A stretch of 64,000 nucleotides of DNA from contig NZ_VFML01000001.1 in assembly GCF_006715045.1 (NCBI RefSeq), positions 2,200,501 through 2,264,500 on the forward strand, written 5' to 3'. Made by a program: the position numbers and the translations under genes. Below are positions 18,024 to 28,554 of this stretch, piece after piece (within the stretch, counting starts at the first letter, position 1; each line of letters begins with the position of its first letter). The notes below the pieces were generated by a model that saw nothing but the letters and a program-made list of their open reading frames with translations, searched no databases and had not been told where the DNA came from. The stretch is from Amycolatopsis cihanbeyliensis. Lineage in GTDB: Bacteria; Actinomycetota; Actinomycetes; Mycobacteriales; Pseudonocardiaceae.

Positions 18024-19328
18024 GTGCGGCTCATTCGCCTCGCGCCACAGCCAGCCACGGTCGCCGAGGACATCCGGGCGGCGCTGGCGTCCCTCGGTCA
18101 CGGCACGGGGGTGACCGGCGGGCTGGCCCTGGCCGGGGTCCGGCCACCGGAGCACAGCACCACCCTCGACGCGCTGGTCATCACCCCGAGGGGCGTGCTC
18201 ATCGTGATCGGCGTCGACCTTCCGGACCCGGCCATGCGGCTGGAGGCACCGCTACGCGGGCAGTGGAAGTCGGACGGCTGGCCGCTGGTGCGGGGCGGGG
18301 ACGCGGTGAACCCGGCGACCGAACCGCTCGCCACGGCCACGCGCGTCGCCGCGCGGATCCGGTCCGTGCAGGGCGATCTCACGGTAGGCACAATCCTGGC
18401 GGTCGGGCCGTTCGTGCAGGCCGTCGATCAGCCTGCCACCGACCTGACCGGCGACGTCCGCGTCGTCCATCCGACCGCGACGAGCATGCTCGCCGCCGTG
18501 GCCTCGCTCGCCACCGGCACGAACCCGATGTCCACCGGGCAGGTGCGGGCGCTGCTGCGGGCGCTCGCGCCCGGTGCCCCGGAAGTGCGCGAGCACGAGC
18601 TGCGCGCCGAGGGCTTCGTCGAGGCCCAACCGCCGGTACCGGCCGAACCCACCGGGCAACCGGTATCCACGCCGGTGGCACCCGCCGGCGCACCACCGGG
18701 CCCGACCGCGGCACCACCCGGGCCGCGCCCGGTCGCCCCATCCCGGAAACCGGCTGTGCGCTGGCTGCCCATCACGGCCATCGCGCTGCTGCTCGGCCTG
18801 CTGGTGACGGCCATCGTGCTGGCGGCGTCCGGGAAGGAGCCGACCGCCGAGCAACCGCCGCCGAGCAACCCGACCCCGGCACCACACACCGTGGACGGCA
18901 TCGACTTCGTGACCGTGGCGGCGACGGGCGAACCGGACTGCGCCCCGCACGCCACCGGGGACGTGCAGGCCAGGCTGTCCGAAACCGGGTGCGCAGGGCT
19001 GCGCAGGGGTAGCTTCACCGCGTCCGTGGAGGGCGGGAAGGCCGCCGTGTCGATCGCCGTCCTCCGTTTCGCCGAGCCGGAACGCGCGAGCGAACTGCGG
19101 AAGCTCTCCGACACCCCGGGCAGTGGCGCGATCCTCGATCTGGGCACGGCGAGCGACCGGTGGCCACAGCCGGCCCCGGACTTCGCGGGGTCGGCGTACG
19201 TGAGCCGGACCGAGGGGGCCACCCTGCGGCTGGTGCAGGTGAGCTGGATCGGCCGACCGTCCACGCCGGACGACCCCACGCTGGTCCGGACCGCGACCAC
19301 GGCGCTCACCGTCCCGTTACCGGGGTAG
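18024..19328 (+). CDS. Membrane protein with NERD-like N-terminal domain
   Basis: A 434-aa protein. Residues 1-190 resemble a nuclease-related NERD/restriction-type fold (ALVITPRGVLIVIGVD, DAVNPATEPLATATRVA), without a clear catalytic signature that I can verify. A Pro/Ala-rich linker at about 200-245 leads to one transmembrane helix at about 251-270 (ITAIALLLGLLVTAIVLAAS), and an external C-terminal domain (DFVTVAATGEPDCAP...) contains two Cys. The GTG start follows GGGGAGG. The topology places a cytoplasmic sensor or nuclease-like domain opposite a wall-facing domain. The gene is divergent from the subtilase, with no operon partner. The function is unknown. Confidence 0.6.
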   Translation: MRLIRLAPQPATVAEDIRAALASLGHGTGVTGGLALAGVRPPEHSTTLDALVITPRGVLIVIGVDLPDPAMRLEAPLRGQWKSDGWPLVRGGDAVNPATEPLATATRVAARIRSVQGDLTVGTILAVGPFVQAVDQPATDLTGDVRVVHPTATSMLAAVASLATGTNPMSTGQVRALLRALAPGAPEVREHELRAEGFVEAQPPVPAEPTGQPVSTPVAPAGAPPGPTAAPPGPRPVAPSRKPAVRWLPITAIALLLGLLVTAIVLAASGKEPTAEQPPPSNPTPAPHTVDGIDFVTVAATGEPDCAPHATGDVQARLSETGCAGLRRGSFTASVEGGKAAVSIAVLRFAEPERASELRKLSDTPGSGAILDLGTASDRWPQPAPDFAGSAYVSRTEGATLRLVQVSWIGRPSTPDDPTLVRTATTALTVPLPG

Positions 19329-19516
19329 CACAGGGCCGGACCCAGCGTAGCCGGACCGCGACCACAGACTGTCCATATCGGACAGATGTGCCCCGCAACC
19401 GATTCCGACCTCGAGGCGGTATCCTCACCAGGAACCGGAAAGTCGGCGATGCCGGGCAGTGAAGCCTTCGCCGCGCCGGCTACCCGGAGAATCCGATCGA
19501 GCGCGGGGAGGTCTTC

Positions 19517-20146
19517 ATGGCCCAGAACACGGCGGTCCATGTGCTGGACGATCTCACCGGCGAGCCTGCCGCCGAATCGGTGCGGTTCGCCCTGGACGGG
19601 ATCGACTATGAAATAGACCTGGCCGCGGACAATGCCGCCGACCTTCGCGACATGCTCGAGCGCTATGTTACGCGCGGGCGTCGCACCGGCGGGAGAAAGA
19701 GTACGCGACGGGTGAACCGGAAGGCTGCCACCTCGAAGGCTGCCACGCCGAAAGCCGCGGCCAAGAAGACGACGACCAGGAAAGAACCGGCGAAGAAAGC
19801 AGCGGCCACTACAGCGAAAACCACCAAAGAAAGCGCGAAATCCCGCACCAAGAAACCGGCCGCGACGAAGTCCGGAAGCGGGTCGAAGACCGCGGCGAAA
19901 GCGTCATCGACCAAGACAGCGTCGACCAGGACGACCGCCAGGAAGCCGGCCGCTTCGAAGTCGGCCAAGGCCGAGCCCAAGCAAAGCACCGGGAAGACGA
20001 GCGCGACACGGAAGTCGACTTCGAAACAGGCCACCCCCGCTTCGAAGTCCGGTTCGAAGACGGCCACCAAGGCCGCGTCGAAAGCGAAGACGACCCCGAG
20101 GGCGACCAGCAAGGTCCCCCCGGTCCTGTTCTCCGCCCCCGACTGA
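19517..20146 (+). CDS. Lsr2 N-terminal domain fused to histone-H1-like Lys/Ala tail
   Basis: A 209-aa protein. Residues 1-60 match the Lsr2 dimerisation/oligomerisation domain (VHVLDDLTGEPAAESVRFAL then DGIDYEIDLAADNAADLRDM and GRRTGGRK). The usual Lsr2 C-terminal DNA-binding domain, with its WARxxG and RGR AT-hook-like motif, is absent. Instead residues 51-209 form a low-complexity Lys/Ala/Thr/Ser tail with 31 Lys and 13 Arg against 3 Glu and 1 Asp (TSKAATPKAAAKKTTTRKEP, PAKKAAATTAKTTKES), like the tails of histone H1 or of HupB/HupS. It is probably a nucleoid-associated protein with non-sequence-specific binding. The tail uses AAA Lys codons more than neighbouring genes do. The gene stands alone and ends at a palindromic repeat. 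Confidence 0.85.
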   Translation: MAQNTAVHVLDDLTGEPAAESVRFALDGIDYEIDLAADNAADLRDMLERYVTRGRRTGGRKSTRRVNRKAATSKAATPKAAAKKTTTRKEPAKKAAATTAKTTKESAKSRTKKPAATKSGSGSKTAAKASSTKTASTRTTARKPAASKSAKAEPKQSTGKTSATRKSTSKQATPASKSGSKTATKAASKAKTTPRATSKVPPVLFSAPD

Positions 20147-20153
20147 CGCATGC

Positions 20154-20274
20154 GAACGGCCAACTCGCCTACCGGAACGGCAAACTCGCCTACGTGAGCG
20201 GCAAACTCGGTCAAGCGCCGAGTTTGCCGTCTGGGTAGGCGAGTTTGCTATCCATGTAGGCGAGTTGGCCGTTC
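20154..20274. repeat. Palindromic repeat array at convergent gene ends (locus A)
   Basis: Three tandem units of the form GAACGGCMAACTCGCCTAC run forward and three run inverted. The outermost pair (20154-20172 and 20256-20274) is perfectly complementary over 19 bp, and the inner units pair imperfectly. The array fills the gap between the Lsr2-like gene and pntB, and includes the first base of the pntB stop codon. Related units occur near 41.0 kb. It probably works as a bidirectional terminator or a dispersed intergenic repeat. Confidence 0.85.
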
Positions 20275-21674
20275 TACAGGGCTTTCAGTTCCTCGACGAT
20301 CCCGCCGATCGAGGATTTCGCGTCGCCGAACAGCATGCTCGTCTTGGGATCGAAGAAAAGGTCGTTATCGATACCGGCGAAACCGGATCCCATCGATCGT
20401 TTCAGTACGATCACCGAGCGGCTGGAGTTCACCTTGAGGATCGGCATCCCGTAGATGGGTGAGGAGGGGTCGGTCTCGGCTGCGGGATTGGTCACATCGT
20501 TGGCACCGATCACCAGCGTGACATCGGTGTGGCCGAACTCCGAGTTGCTCTCGTCCATCTCCTTGAGCTGCGCGTAGGGCACATCGGCCTCGGCGAGCAA
20601 CACGTTCATGTGCCCCGGCATCCGGCCCGCGACCGGGTGGATCGCGTAGGAGACCGCGATGCCCTTGCCCTCGAGTATCTCGGCCATCTCGCGAACCGCG
20701 TGCTGCGCCTGCGCGACGGCCATCCCGTACCCGGGCACCACCGCGACCTTCCCGGCGTAGGCGAGCTGGATCGCGGTATCCGCCGCGCTCGTGCTGCGCA
20801 CCGACCGATCGACGTCGGGCCGGTCGCTCGCGGCCGCGGCGCCACCACCGAACCCGCCCCCGACGATCGCCGGGATCGATCGGTTCATCGCCTTGGCCAT
20901 CAGGTTGGTCAGGATCGAACCCGAGGCACCCACGATCATGCCCGCCACGATCAGCGCCGTGTTGTCCAGCGCGAGACCCATGGCGGCGGCCGAGAGTCCG
21001 GTGAGCGCGTTGAGCAGGGAAATCACCACGGGCATGTCGGCGCCGCCGATCGGCAGCACCACCATCACCCCGAAGGCGGCCGCGGCCACCAGCACCCCGA
21101 TGATCAGCCACTCGGACTGGCCACCCGCGGCGATCACCACGGAACACACCACGGCGGCGAGCAGCACCACCACGTTCAGCGGCTGCTGCAACCGTCCCAC
21201 GGTGATCGGCTTGGTCGGCAGAATCTCCTGCAACTTGCCGAAGGCGACGTTGGAGCCCCAGAACGACACCGAACCGACGATGACCGCGAACAGGGAGGCG
21301 ATCGCCACGTGGACGGGCTCGTGCGTGTAGCCGTCCGTGGTGCGGAACTCCACCCAGCCGATGATCGCCACCGTGCCACCGCCGACACCGTTGAACAGCG
21401 CCACCATCTGCGGCATCGCGGTCATCTTCACCTTGCGCGCCGCCGGTACGCCGATCACGGTGCCGAGCAGGACGCCGAGCGCGATCAGCAGCCAGTTGCT
21501 CATCCCCGGCATCAACAGGGTGGCCACGATCGCGATACCCATCCCGACGGCGGCGATCCAGTTGCCGCGCACCGCGGTCCGCGGGCCGGTCATCCCCATC
21601 AAGCCGTAGATGAACATCGCGAAGGCGATGATGTAGAGCACGCCGACGAAACTCTCGCTCTGCAGCCAGCTCAT
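20274..21674 (-). CDS. pntB: NAD(P) transhydrogenase subunit beta
   Basis: A 466-aa subunit. Residues 1-260 hold about eight to nine transmembrane helices of the proton channel (VLYIIAFAMFIYGLMGM, NWIAAVGMGIAIVATLLMP), and residues 290-466 hold the NADP(H)-binding domain (VAVVPGYGMAVAQAQHAV, IHPVAGRMPGHMNVLLAEA, VIGANDVTNPAAETDPSSPI, KRSMGSGFAGIDNDLFFDP). It couples proton flow to hydride transfer from NADH to NADP+. Its ATG overlaps the pntAb stop. It is the last gene of the operon. Confidence 0.96.
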   Translation of the reverse strand: MSWLQSESFVGVLYIIAFAMFIYGLMGMTGPRTAVRGNWIAAVGMGIAIVATLLMPGMSNWLLIALGVLLGTVIGVPAARKVKMTAMPQMVALFNGVGGGTVAIIGWVEFRTTDGYTHEPVHVAIASLFAVIVGSVSFWGSNVAFGKLQEILPTKPITVGRLQQPLNVVVLLAAVVCSVVIAAGGQSEWLIIGVLVAAAAFGVMVVLPIGGADMPVVISLLNALTGLSAAAMGLALDNTALIVAGMIVGASGSILTNLMAKAMNRSIPAIVGGGFGGGAAAASDRPDVDRSVRSTSAADTAIQLAYAGKVAVVPGYGMAVAQAQHAVREMAEILEGKGIAVSYAIHPVAGRMPGHMNVLLAEADVPYAQLKEMDESNSEFGHTDVTLVIGANDVTNPAAETDPSSPIYGMPILKVNSSRSVIVLKRSMGSGFAGIDNDLFFDPKTSMLFGDAKSSIGGIVEELKAL

Positions 21675-21988
21675 CGGCGCTCCCCGTTCGTACCCTGCTG
21701 TGCCCTGGCGCCGGGCTTCTCCTTGAACATGCCGAGCATCCGGTCGGTGACCAGGAACCCGCCGACGACGTTGATGGTCCCGAACACGATCGCGACCACC
21801 AGGAGCACCTTGTTCAGCACTCCCTCGGCCCCCTGCCCGAGCACGATCAACGCGCCGAGCAGGACGATGCCGTGGATGGCGTTGGTCCCGGACATCAGTG
21901 GCGTGTGCAAGGTGTTCGGCACCTTGGAGATCACCACGAAACCGACGAATCCGGCGAGCACCAGGATCGCCAGGCTCTGTACCAGCAT
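21671..21988 (-). CDS. pntAb: NAD(P) transhydrogenase subunit alpha part 2
   Basis: A 105-aa membrane subunit with three transmembrane helices (LVQSLAILVLAGFVGFVVIS, IVLLGALIVLGQ, VLLVVAIVFGTINVVGGFLV). This is the membrane part of the alpha chain, encoded separately as usual in actinobacteria. It overlaps pntAa by 1 bp (TGATG) and pntB by 3 bp, so translation is coupled. Confidence 0.95.
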   Translation of the reverse strand: MLVQSLAILVLAGFVGFVVISKVPNTLHTPLMSGTNAIHGIVLLGALIVLGQGAEGVLNKVLLVVAIVFGTINVVGGFLVTDRMLGMFKEKPGARAQQGTNGERR

Positions 21989-23091
21989 CAATCCGCCTTT
22001 TCCTCGCCACCGGCGACGCACGCGCCAGCGACGATCTCGTCGGAGAAGTCGAGCGACAACCTGCCCTCGGAGTCCACGAAGAGTTCGAGTAGTTCGGTGA
22101 GGTTCCTGGCGTACAGCTCGCTGGCGTGCGCGGGCATCTCCGCGGGCAGGTTCAGCGGCGAGCAGATCGTCACGTTCTCCGCCACGATGTCCTCGCCGGG
22201 CTCGGTCAGCTCGCAGTTGCCACCCGCCTCGCCCGCCATGTCCACGATCACGCTGCCCGGCCGCATCCCGCGTACCGCCTCGGCGGTGACCAGTGTGGGC
22301 GCCTTGCGCCCGGGGACCAGCGCGGTGGTGATCACGGCATCGAACCCGGTGGTCGCCTCGGTGAGCCTGCGCTGCTGCTCGGCGCGTTCCTCCTCGGACA
22401 GCTCGCGGGCGTACCCGCCCTCGCCGACGGCCTCGATGCCGAGGTCCAGCCACTGCGCACCCACCGAGCGCACCTGCTCGGCGACCTCGGGGCGGACGTC
22501 GTAGCCGGTGGGCTGGGCGCCGAGCCGCTTGGCCGTGGCCAGTGCCTGCAGCCCCGCCACGCCCGCGCCCAGCACCAGCACCTTGGCCGGCGGAACGGTG
22601 CCCGCCGCGGTGGTGAGCATCGGGAAGAAACGCGGGAGGCGCTGGGCGGCGAGTAGCACCGCCCGGTAGCCGGCCACGCTGCTCTGCGAGGACAGCGCGT
22701 CCATGGCCTGCGCACGGGAGATCCGCGGGATGGACTCGACGGCGAAGGCCGTGACCCCCGCATCCGCCAGCTCCCCCAACCCATCCACATTGGACAGCGG
22801 GGAGAGGAAACCGATCAGGATCTTGCCCGCACCGAGCTTGCCGACCTCCGCCGATGTCGGTGGCGCGACCTTGAGCACGGCATCGGCGTCCCATGCGTCC
22901 CCGATCCGCGCCCCCGCTTGCTCGAACAGCTCGTCCGGCAACGCGGCCGCCGCGCCGGCACCAGGCTCGACCACGATCGACAGGCCGCGTCTGACCAGCC
23001 GCTCGACCAGTTTCGGGACCAGTGCGACCCGGGTCTCGCCCGGCTTCGACTCTTTCACCACGCCGACGGTGAGCGGCTGGGTTTCCACCAC
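21988..23091 (-). CDS. pntAa: NAD(P) transhydrogenase subunit alpha part 1
   Basis: A 367-aa soluble NAD(H)-binding subunit: TVGVVKESKPGETRVALVP at the start, the Rossmann motif VLVLGAGVAGLQALATAKRLG, and the family segments YDVRPEVAEQVRSVGA and DMAGEAGGNCELTEPG. I set the start at the GTG at 23091, which has GGAGGT 6 nt upstream; an ATG-like position at 23115 lacks a ribosome-binding site. First gene of the operon. Confidence 0.94.
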   Translation of the reverse strand: MVETQPLTVGVVKESKPGETRVALVPKLVERLVRRGLSIVVEPGAGAAAALPDELFEQAGARIGDAWDADAVLKVAPPTSAEVGKLGAGKILIGFLSPLSNVDGLGELADAGVTAFAVESIPRISRAQAMDALSSQSSVAGYRAVLLAAQRLPRFFPMLTTAAGTVPPAKVLVLGAGVAGLQALATAKRLGAQPTGYDVRPEVAEQVRSVGAQWLDLGIEAVGEGGYARELSEEERAEQQRRLTEATTGFDAVITTALVPGRKAPTLVTAEAVRGMRPGSVIVDMAGEAGGNCELTEPGEDIVAENVTICSPLNLPAEMPAHASELYARNLTELLELFVDSEGRLSLDFSDEIVAGACVAGGEEKAD

Positions 23092-23164
23092 TGCGAGACC
23101 TCCACGGGAGAGCACTCTCGATCACAGTAGGTCTACCATGCGCACTGCCCCGAGCGGCACCACC

Positions 23165-23797
23165 CTATGGCGAACTCCTCCAATTCGGCACCCCGAGAAC
23201 GATCAAGCGGAGGCGTTTCTGTGCCGTCCGGACGATCTGCTCGTCGGTTTCCTCGTCCCTGGGTACGGCCTCGATCAGCTCCTCGACACTGGCCTGCATC
23301 GCGGTGATGATCAGGTCGGCTATCAGATGCAGGTCCTCGGTGCTCCACTCGCGCAGGTACTCGAACCGGGCCAGATCCACCGCGAGCTCGCTGGCGAACA
23401 GCCGTAGCTCGGTACCGACGGCGCGCCGGACCACCTCAGGGCCGCCGTAGCGCTCCCTGATCAGGAACCGGAAGTGGGCCTCGTGTGCCCGCACGTGCTC
23501 GTGCAGGGTGTGCACCGAGGCGCGGATGATGTCCTGGTAGGTCTGCGGATCGCGGCGGGCCGACCGGATCATCCTGCGCAGGGTGCGGATCGACTCCTCG
23601 ACCAGCGCCACCCCGAGTTCGTCGAGGGACGCGAAGTGCCGGTAGAACGCCGTCGGCACGACGCCGGCCCGCTTGGTCACCTCACGCAGGCTCACGGTGG
23701 CGAACCCACGGTCGGCGACCAGCTCGAATGCCGCCTTCAGCAGCGCCTGGCGGGTGCGCTGCTTGCGCTCCTGCCTGCTCGCGGGCTCGGTGGGCAT
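23165..23797 (-). CDS. TetR-family regulator, divergent from the desaturase operon
   Basis: A 210-aa repressor. The N-terminal HTH spans about 10-55 (RQALLKAAFELVADRGFATV, TKRAGVVPTAFYRHFASLDE), followed by an all-helical ligand domain. It resembles the TetR proteins that sit beside DesA3-type desaturases and sense acyl-CoAs. It is divergent from the ferredoxin reductase/desaturase genes, with a 17-bp palindrome between them, so I infer that it represses that operon and itself. Confidence 0.85.
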   Translation of the reverse strand: MPTEPASRQERKQRTRQALLKAAFELVADRGFATVSLREVTKRAGVVPTAFYRHFASLDELGVALVEESIRTLRRMIRSARRDPQTYQDIIRASVHTLHEHVRAHEAHFRFLIRERYGGPEVVRRAVGTELRLFASELAVDLARFEYLREWSTEDLHLIADLIITAMQASVEELIEAVPRDEETDEQIVRTAQKRLRLIVLGVPNWRSSP

Positions 23798-23856
23798 ACC
23801 GGAAACCCTACGGTCCCCGGTGGCTGTATTCCGCGTCACACGCACACCCCCTCGAG

Positions 23857-23894
23857 TTGACAGCCGTTCCCGCCCTGCACTGAACTGTTCAGTG
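23857..23894. promoter_or_regulatory. Operator and promoter candidate for the desaturase operon
   Basis: CACTGAACTGTTCAGTG at 23878-23894 is an 8+1+8 perfect palindrome. A TTGACA -35 hexamer lies at 23857-23862, placing the palindrome over the expected -10 region. A further CACTGAA half-site follows at about 23906. This fits binding by the adjacent TetR protein. Confidence 0.65.
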
Positions 23895-23923
23895 TACATA
23901 CGTTCACTGAATCGGAGCGGAAG

Positions 23924-25033
23924 ATGGCGGTGCAGGTTCCCCGGCTGGTCCCCCGCGGCGCCCGCCGCAGAGCGCGGTCGCTCGCCTCGCTCGCCGAGGC
24001 GTTGCTGACCCCGCACGGGATGGACCGCTACCTCGAGCTCGTCGACCCGATGTTGGTGCGCAGGGAGATCCGCGGGGTGGTGACCGGGGTACGGCGGCAG
24101 ACGCCGGACACCGTGACCCTCACGGTCCGGCCGAGCAGGGCCTGGCGCGGGTTCAGCGCGGGGCAGTACGTGCGGGTGTCGGTGGACATCGACGGCGTGC
24201 GGCGCACCCGGTGCTACTCGCCGACCTGCTCCGAACACGGCGGGCAGCTCGAGCTCACCGTGAAGGCGCAGGAGAACGGGCTGGTCTCGGGCCACCTGCA
24301 CCGGCATGCCGCACCGGGCATGGTGCTCGGGCTCTCCCAGCCGGACGGCGAGTTCACCCTGCCGGCGCGGCGCCCGGAGAAGATCCTGCTGGTCAGCGGC
24401 GGCAGCGGGATCACCCCGGTGCTGTCCATGCTGCGCACGCTGGTGGACGAGGGACACCCCGGCGAGGTCGTGTTCCTGCACTACGCGAACACCGCGGCGG
24501 ACGTGCTCTACCGCACCGAACTGGCCGAGCTCGCCCGGCGGCTCCCCGGCCTGCGGGTGGTGCTGGCCCACACCCACAGTGGCGGCGGCGACCTGCACGG
24601 CTTCTTCGAACGGGCGCACCTGCACCGGGTGGCGCCCTGGTACCACACGGCACAGACCTACCTGTGCGGCCCGTTGCCGCTGATGGACTCGGTACGCGCC
24701 ACGTTCGAAGCCGATGGTTTGAGTGAACAACTGAACACCGAAGAGTTCACGCCGCCGCCGGTGCCAGCCGATGGCGGGGCCACGGGCCAGGTTCGGTTCG
24801 CGCGCAGCGGCAGGGAGACCGCCAACTCCGGCAAGCCGCTGCTGGACCAGGCCGAGGACGCCGGCCTGCGACCCGAGCACGGCTGCCGGATGGGGATCTG
24901 CTTCTCCTGCACGAAGCTGAAGACCTCCGGCTGCGTGCGCAACGCGCGCACCGGCGAGCTCTCCGCCGAGGACAACGTCGAAATCCAGTTGTGCATCTCG
25001 ATCCCGGTCGGGGACGTCGAGATCCAAACCTAA
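23924..25033 (+). CDS. Ferredoxin reductase with 2Fe-2S domain (desaturase electron donor)
   Basis: A 369-aa redox protein. An FAD-binding domain at about 50-150 (FSAGQYVRVSVDIDG, RCYSP) is followed by an NAD(P)-binding domain at about 152-260 (LLVSGGSGITPVLSML, YLCGPLPLMDSVRATF) and a plant-type 2Fe-2S domain with Cys321, 326, 329 and 357 (GCRMGICFSCTKLKTSGC ... LCIS). It matches Rv3230c, the partner of DesA3. It passes electrons from NADPH to the di-iron desaturase encoded 11 bp downstream. Confidence 0.92.
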   Translation: MAVQVPRLVPRGARRRARSLASLAEALLTPHGMDRYLELVDPMLVRREIRGVVTGVRRQTPDTVTLTVRPSRAWRGFSAGQYVRVSVDIDGVRRTRCYSPTCSEHGGQLELTVKAQENGLVSGHLHRHAAPGMVLGLSQPDGEFTLPARRPEKILLVSGGSGITPVLSMLRTLVDEGHPGEVVFLHYANTAADVLYRTELAELARRLPGLRVVLAHTHSGGGDLHGFFERAHLHRVAPWYHTAQTYLCGPLPLMDSVRATFEADGLSEQLNTEEFTPPPVPADGGATGQVRFARSGRETANSGKPLLDQAEDAGLRPEHGCRMGICFSCTKLKTSGCVRNARTGELSAEDNVEIQLCISIPVGDVEIQT

Positions 25034-25044
25034 GGAGTCACACC

Positions 25045-26172
25045 ATGACCGGACTGCAGGATCGCCTCACACCCGAGCAGGTGGAGGAGTTCGGCCGAGA
25101 GGTGGACGAGCTGCGCCAGCGGATCGTCTCCGACCTCGGCAAGGAGGATGTCGACTACATCCAGAACATGATCAGGACACAACGCGCCCTCGAGGTCGTC
25201 GGCCGTGGGCTGCTGTTCGCCGGGTTCTTCCCGCCGGCCTGGATCGCCGGGGTCGGCGCGCTGTCGCTGTCCAAGATCCTGGACAACATGGAGATCGGGC
25301 ACAACGTGATGCACGGCCAGTACGACTGGACCCGCATCCCGGAACTGAGCTCGCAGCGGTTCGAGTGGGACACGCTGGCGCCGGCGGAGAACTGGCGCCA
25401 CTCGCACAACTACGTGCACCACACCTACACCAACGTGCTGGACAAGGACCGGGACATCGGTTACGGCATCCTGCGGATGGACGAGGGCCAGAAATGGCAC
25501 CCGTACTACCTCGGCAACCCGGTGTACGCGACCCTGCTCGCGATCTTCTTCCAGTGGGGCGTGATGCTGCACGACCTCGAGGTGGAGAAGGTCGTCAAGG
25601 GCGAGCGCAAGGTCTCCGAGCTCAAGGACGTGCGGGCGCGGATCCTGCGCAAGGCCGGCAGGCAACTCGGCAAGGACTACCTGCTGTTCCCGCTGCTGAC
25701 CGGGCCGCTGGCGCCGCTGACCTTCCTCGGCAACGCGACCGCGAACCTGACCCGCAACCTGTGGGCGTTCGCGATCATCTTCTGCGGGCACTTCCCAGCC
25801 GATGTGGAGAGCTTCACCGAGGAGGAGACCGAGAGCGAGACCCGCGGCCAGTGGTACCTGCGGCAGATCCTCGGTTCGGCGAACATCGAGGGCGGCAAGC
25901 TGTTCCACATCCTGTCCGGCAACCTCTCGCACCAGATCGAGCACCACCTGTTCCCGGACATCCCGGCCCGCCGCTACCCGGGGATCGCCGGTGAGGTCAG
26001 GGCGATCTGCGAGAAGTACGGCCTGCCGTACCACACCGGCCCGCTGCGCAAGCAGCTCGCCTCGGTGGCGAAGAAGATCGTCAAACTCGCCCTTCCGGGT
26101 GGCCGCACCGAGCCGAGCCCTGCGCCGGAGCCCGCTACCGTGAGGCGGGAACGGGAACTCACGGCGGCGTAG
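25045..26172 (+). CDS. DesA3-type acyl-CoA delta-9 desaturase
   Basis: A 375-aa membrane fatty-acid desaturase. The three His boxes are GHNVMHGQ (His86-His90), HSHNYVHHTY (His119-His126) and HQIEHH (His296-His301), binding a di-iron centre. Hydrophobic segments lie around 55-80 and 225-250. An AAGGAG Shine-Dalgarno sequence precedes the ATG. It is homologous to mycobacterial DesA3 (Rv3229c), which converts stearoyl-CoA to oleoyl-CoA. The preceding gene encodes the electron donor. Confidence 0.93.
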   Translation: MTGLQDRLTPEQVEEFGREVDELRQRIVSDLGKEDVDYIQNMIRTQRALEVVGRGLLFAGFFPPAWIAGVGALSLSKILDNMEIGHNVMHGQYDWTRIPELSSQRFEWDTLAPAENWRHSHNYVHHTYTNVLDKDRDIGYGILRMDEGQKWHPYYLGNPVYATLLAIFFQWGVMLHDLEVEKVVKGERKVSELKDVRARILRKAGRQLGKDYLLFPLLTGPLAPLTFLGNATANLTRNLWAFAIIFCGHFPADVESFTEEETESETRGQWYLRQILGSANIEGGKLFHILSGNLSHQIEHHLFPDIPARRYPGIAGEVRAICEKYGLPYHTGPLRKQLASVAKKIVKLALPGGRTEPSPAPEPATVRRERELTAA

Positions 26173-26181
26173 GGACGGATC

Positions 26182-28463
<2,282 letters not shown>

Positions 28464-28554
28464 CCCCGACAGCCTCGACAGCCTCAACAGCCCCGACCAT
28501 CTTTCCGGCTAACCGGATGGGCGCCGGGGTGCGGGAGGGGGCACGCTTCATCCG

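Noticed and set aside
20154..20274. CRISPR array
   Set aside because: Repeat units are adjacent and half of them inverted, without uniform spacers, and no cas genes are present.
28464..28500. Tandem 9-bp repeat (GACAGCCTC) after fadH
   Set aside because: It is a short, imperfect run of three copies with no stem or placement pattern. It is likely chance in GC-rich DNA.
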